Source of the DNA: Desulfovibrionales bacterium
GTDB lineage: Bacteria; Desulfobacterota; Desulfovibrionia; Desulfovibrionales; Desulfomicrobiaceae
Direction: 5' to 3'
Length of the DNA: 35,504 bases
Assembly (NCBI GenBank): GCA_012727715.1
Contig: JAAYGN010000046.1
Coordinates: 1 to 35,504, forward strand
Each line of letters begins with the position of its first letter. Position 1 is the first letter of the stretch. Positions 32,555 through 35,504 of the stretch are shown here, piece by piece. The notes below the pieces were generated by a model. That model was not told the origin of the DNA. It ran no database searches and was given only the letters and a program-made list of their open reading frames with translations. A program made the position numbers and the translations under genes.

Positions 32555-33355
32555 TTAAGCACGCTCCAAAATACATACTTTTTTATTCATTGGATCCAAA
32601 ACCTCATCCAAAACTGCATCCACATGGGCACGTTGTTGCTGAAAAATATCAGCACAGCAGGCTTCTATGGCAGCTCTAGCCTTCGAATCTATCGGTAAAT
32701 CAGGCAAGTTGGGCAAGTCATAGCTATCAAAATCCAAAGGGGTGAAAGCCAGATCCTGATCCAGGGACCAGGTTTGCTCTCCTCCGCCAGTTATAGATTC
32801 TTTTTGAACCAAAGCCGGGTCCATGCGCTTGGCAAAGGATAACGATTCTGAAGGACGATTGGCTTCATTGAGTTTTAAAATTCGCGCATTAAGCTCAGCA
32901 CATTGCTTACGCACCTGACCATAGTACACTGTAACCAATGTTCGTCCAGGGTGCATGGGGTCGGTATAGGGCTCGCCATGGGCATATTTTTCAATAAGAC
33001 GGGCCAAAGTCTGATATACTTCCCACACTGCCTTACAAAAAAGCCCCTTGCGCGTAAAACTTCGTGGGCGGCGAAACTGGAGGCGACAAGTTGACTCCTG
33101 ATATACACTTTCATGGGAGAACTCTATGCCCACCATGCGAAAAAACTGGCGACTATTTTCTTCCGAGCCCAGTAAGCAATTTATCCCAGCTATCCAGGAT
33201 TGAATTTCTCGGGCCTGGCTGTGTAGCATTGCCACTCGGGACTCAAATACAGTGATTTCATTTTCCAAAGCCTTGCGTGCTCCAAAAAATGTTTCTGCTG
33301 CCTCACGCAACCCTTCTTCCACCAGGGCATCGCCCCATTGATCCATGAGTCCCAT
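32555..33355 (-). CDS. Uncharacterised helical protein, 266 aa
   Basis: I recognise no family. It begins MGLMDQWGDALVEEGLREAAETFFGARKALENEI and has a probable coiled coil across about 15-55, then a basic patch (LQFRRPRSFTRKG, about 92-104). A Pro/Asp-rich segment lies near 205-225 (LDFDSYDLPNLPDLP), and a C-terminal helix closes the protein. It has no signal peptide or membrane segment. It is transcribed divergently from adk and convergently with tRNA-Arg. An even, normal reading frame over 266 codons with no competing gene supports it as real. Confidence 0.82.
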   Translation of the reverse strand: MGLMDQWGDALVEEGLREAAETFFGARKALENEITVFESRVAMLHSQAREIQSWIAGINCLLGSEENSRQFFRMVGIEFSHESVYQESTCRLQFRRPRSFTRKGLFCKAVWEVYQTLARLIEKYAHGEPYTDPMHPGRTLVTVYYGQVRKQCAELNARILKLNEANRPSESLSFAKRMDPALVQKESITGGGEQTWSLDQDLAFTPLDFDSYDLPNLPDLPIDSKARAAIEACCADIFQQQRAHVDAVLDEVLDPMNKKVCILERA

Positions 33356-33424
33356 ATTCCCTCCAGATTGCAGTTACGGCTTAAACACTACCTTTCCCCC
33401 CTGCACCTGACAAGCACACTCTAT

Positions 33425-33459
33425 CTGTCATTGACAGGTGAAAAAGGGAGGGATAGTAC
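33425..33459 (+). promoter_or_regulatory. adk promoter with a palindrome over the -35 box
   Basis: TTGACA (33431-33436), 17-bp spacer, TAGTAC (33454-33459); start predicted near 33466. CTGTCA (33425-33430) and TGACAG (33432-33437) form a perfect inverted repeat around T33431 that covers the -35, so repressor control is possible. The predicted start lies after the GTG at 33463, favouring the TTG start of adk. Confidence 0.55.
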
Positions 33460-33489
33460 TTTGTGAAATATTTTACAGGAGGTTTCGCC

Positions 33490-34161
33490 TTGAATATTCT
33501 CATTTTTGGACCCAATGGTAGTGGTAAAGGAACCCAGGGCTCTTTGGCCAAACAAAAATACAATCTGGATCATATTGAATCTGGTGCAATTTTTCGCAAA
33601 CATATTGGCGGTGGTACAGAACTGGGCAAAAAAGCCAAGGAATACATTGATCGCGGTGAGCTCGTCCCTGATGATATCACCATTCCCATGGTTCTTGATG
33701 TGCTCAAGAATGCCAGTGCCAATGGTTGGCTGCTGGATGGTTTTCCCCGTTCCATTGTTCAGGCTCAAAAATTGTGGGAAGCCCTCAAGGCTGACGGTGT
33801 AAAGCTCAATTATGTTATTGAAATTCTTCTGCCCCGTGAAGTAGCCAAAAATCGCATCATGGGCCGCCGTTTATGCAAAAACGACAACAACCATCCCAAT
33901 AATATCTTTATTGATGCCATCAAGCCCAATGGTGACAAATGCCGCGTTTGTGGCGGCGAACTGTCCTCCCGTGCTGATGACCAGGATGAGGACGCCATCG
34001 ATAAGCGCCACAACATCTACTACGATGCAAATACTGGCACCTTGGCCGCTTCCTACTACTACAAGAACCTGGCCAAAGAAGCTGGCTTCAAATACATTGA
34101 GCTGGATGGCGAAGGATCCATTGAGGATATCCGTGCCACACTCATGGCTCAATTAGACTAA
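33490..34161 (+). CDS. adk: Adenylate kinase with Cys/His metal-binding lid
   Basis: This catalyses ATP + AMP = 2 ADP. The P-loop is GPNGSGKGT (7-15), the AMP-binding region has GWLLDGFPRS (79-88), and the LID holds Cys129-X5-His135-X15-Cys151-X2-Cys154. That is the Zn/Co/Fe site known from Desulfovibrio gigas adenylate kinase, with identical numbering. It is 223 residues long. The start is TTG at 33490: AGGAGG lies 7 nt upstream and the protein then begins with the conserved NILIFGPNGSGKGTQG. The GTG nine codons earlier is rejected, since it would place this SD inside the gene. A strong terminator follows. Confidence 0.96.
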   Translation: MNILIFGPNGSGKGTQGSLAKQKYNLDHIESGAIFRKHIGGGTELGKKAKEYIDRGELVPDDITIPMVLDVLKNASANGWLLDGFPRSIVQAQKLWEALKADGVKLNYVIEILLPREVAKNRIMGRRLCKNDNNHPNNIFIDAIKPNGDKCRVCGGELSSRADDQDEDAIDKRHNIYYDANTGTLAASYYYKNLAKEAGFKYIELDGEGSIEDIRATLMAQLD

Positions 34162-34180
34162 CTACCCTTTATCTAAACAT

Positions 34181-34205
34181 AAGGCGGGGACGACCCGCCT
34201 TTTTT
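34181..34205 (+). terminator. Rho-independent terminator after adk
   Basis: Perfect 8-bp stem AAGGCGGG (34181-34188) / CCCGCCTT (34194-34201) with a 5-nt loop, followed by T to 34205. Its T-tract ends only 7 nt before the mqnA start. Confidence 0.88.
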
Positions 34206-34212
34206 ATGTACC

Positions 34213-35073
34213 ATGACTTTGCACATCGGCAAAATCGACTATCTGAATATCTGGCATGTTTTTGAGCTCTTGGCCCAAACCTGCCCCCACGGACCGGACT
34301 TTCACTATGTCCCAGGTCATCCAGGTGAGTTAAACCAAGCTCTGGCTACAGGTGATTTGCATCTTTCTCCATCATCATCCTTTGAATACCTGCTTAGGGC
34401 TGAATCCTATACCCTCTTGCCCAATGCGTCCATTAGTGCTCAAAAGGAGGTGCAAAGTGTACTTTTTCTCTCCCCGGTGCCTGTGGAGCAACTGCCGCTC
34501 TGGTTAGTACAAAATCCTGGGCCAGTGTGCCTGACCAATGCCTCAGCCACTTCCACTGCGCTTCTTAAGGTGCTGTGGAGCCAAAAATGGAATCTTGCTC
34601 AACCTCAATGGCAGGATGTTCATCCTGGCCAAGGCTTGAGTACTGGTCGTCCCTTTCTGGAAATTGGCAATTTGGCCTTGCAGCATTTTATTGAGCGTCC
34701 ACCAGGATATTATATCTATGACTTGGCTACAGAATGGAATATGTGGACAGGTCTTCCCTTTGTCTTTGCAGTGTGGATTGTCCGCCGTAACTTGAATCTC
34801 GAACAAAGCAGGTTGGTAGCCCGGCTAGCCCGAGAAATACATACAATTATCTTGCAACTTGATCGTCATTTTACCCACCTCTCCACCTTATCCAGCCGCC
34901 CTCCCTGGCTTCAGGCACAGGACCTGATCCGCTATTGGCAAGCCATGAGCTACGGTCTTGGCCCAAAAGAACAGGCCGGCCTGACTCTTTTTGGAGAACG
35001 CTGCACCCAGGAAGGACTCTTGCCTGGAATGCCTGGACTGATTTGGTTTTCAGAAGAGAAGTATCCCCTTTGA
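34213..35073 (+). CDS. mqnA: Chorismate dehydratase MqnA (futalosine menaquinone pathway)
   Basis: MqnA makes 3-enolpyruvyl-benzoate from chorismate, the first step of the futalosine route to menaquinone. The periplasmic-binding-protein-like fold shows GKIDYLNIWHVFELL (6-20), GDLHLSPSSSFEYLL (47-61), CLTNASATSTALLKVLW and IGNLALQHFIE. It ends the core with YIYDLATEWNMWTGLPFVFAVW, a strong family marker. Its 286 residues are normal. It lies right after the adk terminator and has no recognisable SD, so its expression mode is unclear. MqnD belongs to the same fold family and is the main alternative, but the N-terminal IDYLN favours MqnA. Confidence 0.9.
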   Translation: MTLHIGKIDYLNIWHVFELLAQTCPHGPDFHYVPGHPGELNQALATGDLHLSPSSSFEYLLRAESYTLLPNASISAQKEVQSVLFLSPVPVEQLPLWLVQNPGPVCLTNASATSTALLKVLWSQKWNLAQPQWQDVHPGQGLSTGRPFLEIGNLALQHFIERPPGYYIYDLATEWNMWTGLPFVFAVWIVRRNLNLEQSRLVARLAREIHTIILQLDRHFTHLSTLSSRPPWLQAQDLIRYWQAMSYGLGPKEQAGLTLFGERCTQEGLLPGMPGLIWFSEEKYPL

Positions 35074-35154
35074 ACTACGAGTGCCCTGAGTCATAATTGG
35101 CTGGATAGATACTGATTTTACACTCCCTCACATCATCACTTATGGACGAACAAA

Positions 35155-35504
35155 ATGAAAAGGATCCTCACAGCACTTCTCGTATGTTTACTGGCAAGTA
35201 CAGCCAATGCCACCAGGCAACTTCCGGAAGTGCTGGTGTACAACAACACAACCTACGATATGTACACCGCCCCACTGGAAGCACTTTTTTCAGCAGAAAA
35301 AACCAAAACTTTTATACCACGACCATTCTCAACAGCCTGTGTTCGCGGCTATGTTGGGTCATGGAAGATCGAAAATCATTGGCTGCTCCTTGTTGCCCTG
35401 TACGACGGCACTCCGCATCAAAAGGCCATTGCACTGACCAAAGTTGCCCCAGAGTGGGTCACGCCTGTGAAAGCAGATTGGTTTTCCGGTACTCTGCGCA
35501 TCGG
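35155..35504 (+). CDS. Secreted protein of unknown function (partial, cut by right edge)
   Basis: The frame opens at ATG 35155 and stays open to the window end (116 codons). It begins with a clear signal peptide (MKRILTALLVCLLASTANA, cleavage about after residue 19). The mature part reads QLPEVLVYNNTTYDMYTAPLEALF, later STACVRGYVGSWKIENHWLLLVALYDG. This resembles small secreted bacterial proteins of unknown function that share a Y-x-NPLE-like segment and an RGY-x-x-W-x-I strand; I cannot name the family. No strong SD is seen, and the preceding 81 nt are non-coding. Confidence 0.8.
   Translation, partial: MKRILTALLVCLLASTANATRQLPEVLVYNNTTYDMYTAPLEALFSAEKTKTFIPRPFSTACVRGYVGSWKIENHWLLLVALYDGTPHQKAIALTKVAPEWVTPVKADWFSGTLRI

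Noticed and set aside
32143-32560. Integration site or genomic island at tRNA-Arg
   Set aside because: No integrase, no duplicated tRNA 3' end, and ordinary genes on both sides.
33463-33489. GTG start of adk nine codons upstream
   Set aside because: It would lie before the predicted transcript start and place the AGGAGG ribosome site inside the gene.

Overview
The window looks like a chromosomal segment of an anaerobic, sulfate-reducing Desulfovibrionales-type bacterium. Three things point there: a complete hdrCBA-flxDCBA cluster (the NADH dehydrogenase/heterodisulfide reductase-like complex described from Desulfovibrio vulgaris); an adenylate kinase whose lid carries the Cys-X5-His-X15-Cys-X2-Cys metal site at residues 129/135/151/154, as reported for Desulfovibrio gigas; and a CbiX-type chelatase together with a futalosine-pathway MqnA. 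I see no phage, insertion sequence, integrase or CRISPR array. Nearly all the space is compact housekeeping and anaerobic-metabolism gene runs.

Layout, left to right. (1) 1-5051, minus strand: a tight four-gene run, ARMT1/DUF89-like > mltA > DUF4254-like > gatB (cut by the left edge). (2) 5147-5745, minus: a 53-residue His/Cys-rich metal-binding protein, then a terminator-like hairpin, then a small cobalt/iron chelatase. (3) 5915-6160: a palindrome and a candidate structured small RNA with its own promoter and terminator. (4) 6333-9916, plus: a sensor histidine kinase and an REC-DUF3369-HD-GYP regulator, overlapping by 4 nt. (5) 10098-10712, plus: an unknown membrane protein. (6) 10812-14923: a lipopolysaccharide/glycan block of three overlapping minus-strand glycosyltransferases and one plus-strand GT2. 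The divergent start codons overlap within a single CATG. (7) 14924-22116, minus: hdrC-hdrB-hdrA-flxD-flxC-flxB-flxA plus a ferritin-like protein. (8) 22278-24990: a D,D-carboxypeptidase (minus) and, divergent from it, an MgtE magnesium channel (plus). (9) 24992-28629, minus: nadK, der, mtnA and a parvulin. (10) 28791-32003, plus: a hydantoinase/oxoprolinase-like ATPase coupled to a small unknown protein, then a class IV aminotransferase. (11) 32067-32480: tRNA-Ala(CGC) and tRNA-Arg(TCT), each with promoter and terminator. (12) 32555-35504: an unknown coiled-coil protein (minus), adk, mqnA, and a secreted protein cut by the right edge.

How the genes work together: the Flx-Hdr complex would use NADH and ferredoxin with a small disulfide/thiol partner (by analogy DsrC) in flavin-based electron bifurcation or confurcation. 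MqnA supplies menaquinone to the membrane redox chain. The chelatase with the His-rich protein would supply tetrapyrrole metal (siroheme or cobalamin). The least explained elements are the candidate RNA at 5992-6160, the His-rich protein next to cbiX, the HyuA-like/110-residue gene pair, and the degenerate DUF89 protein with an unassigned C-terminal domain.
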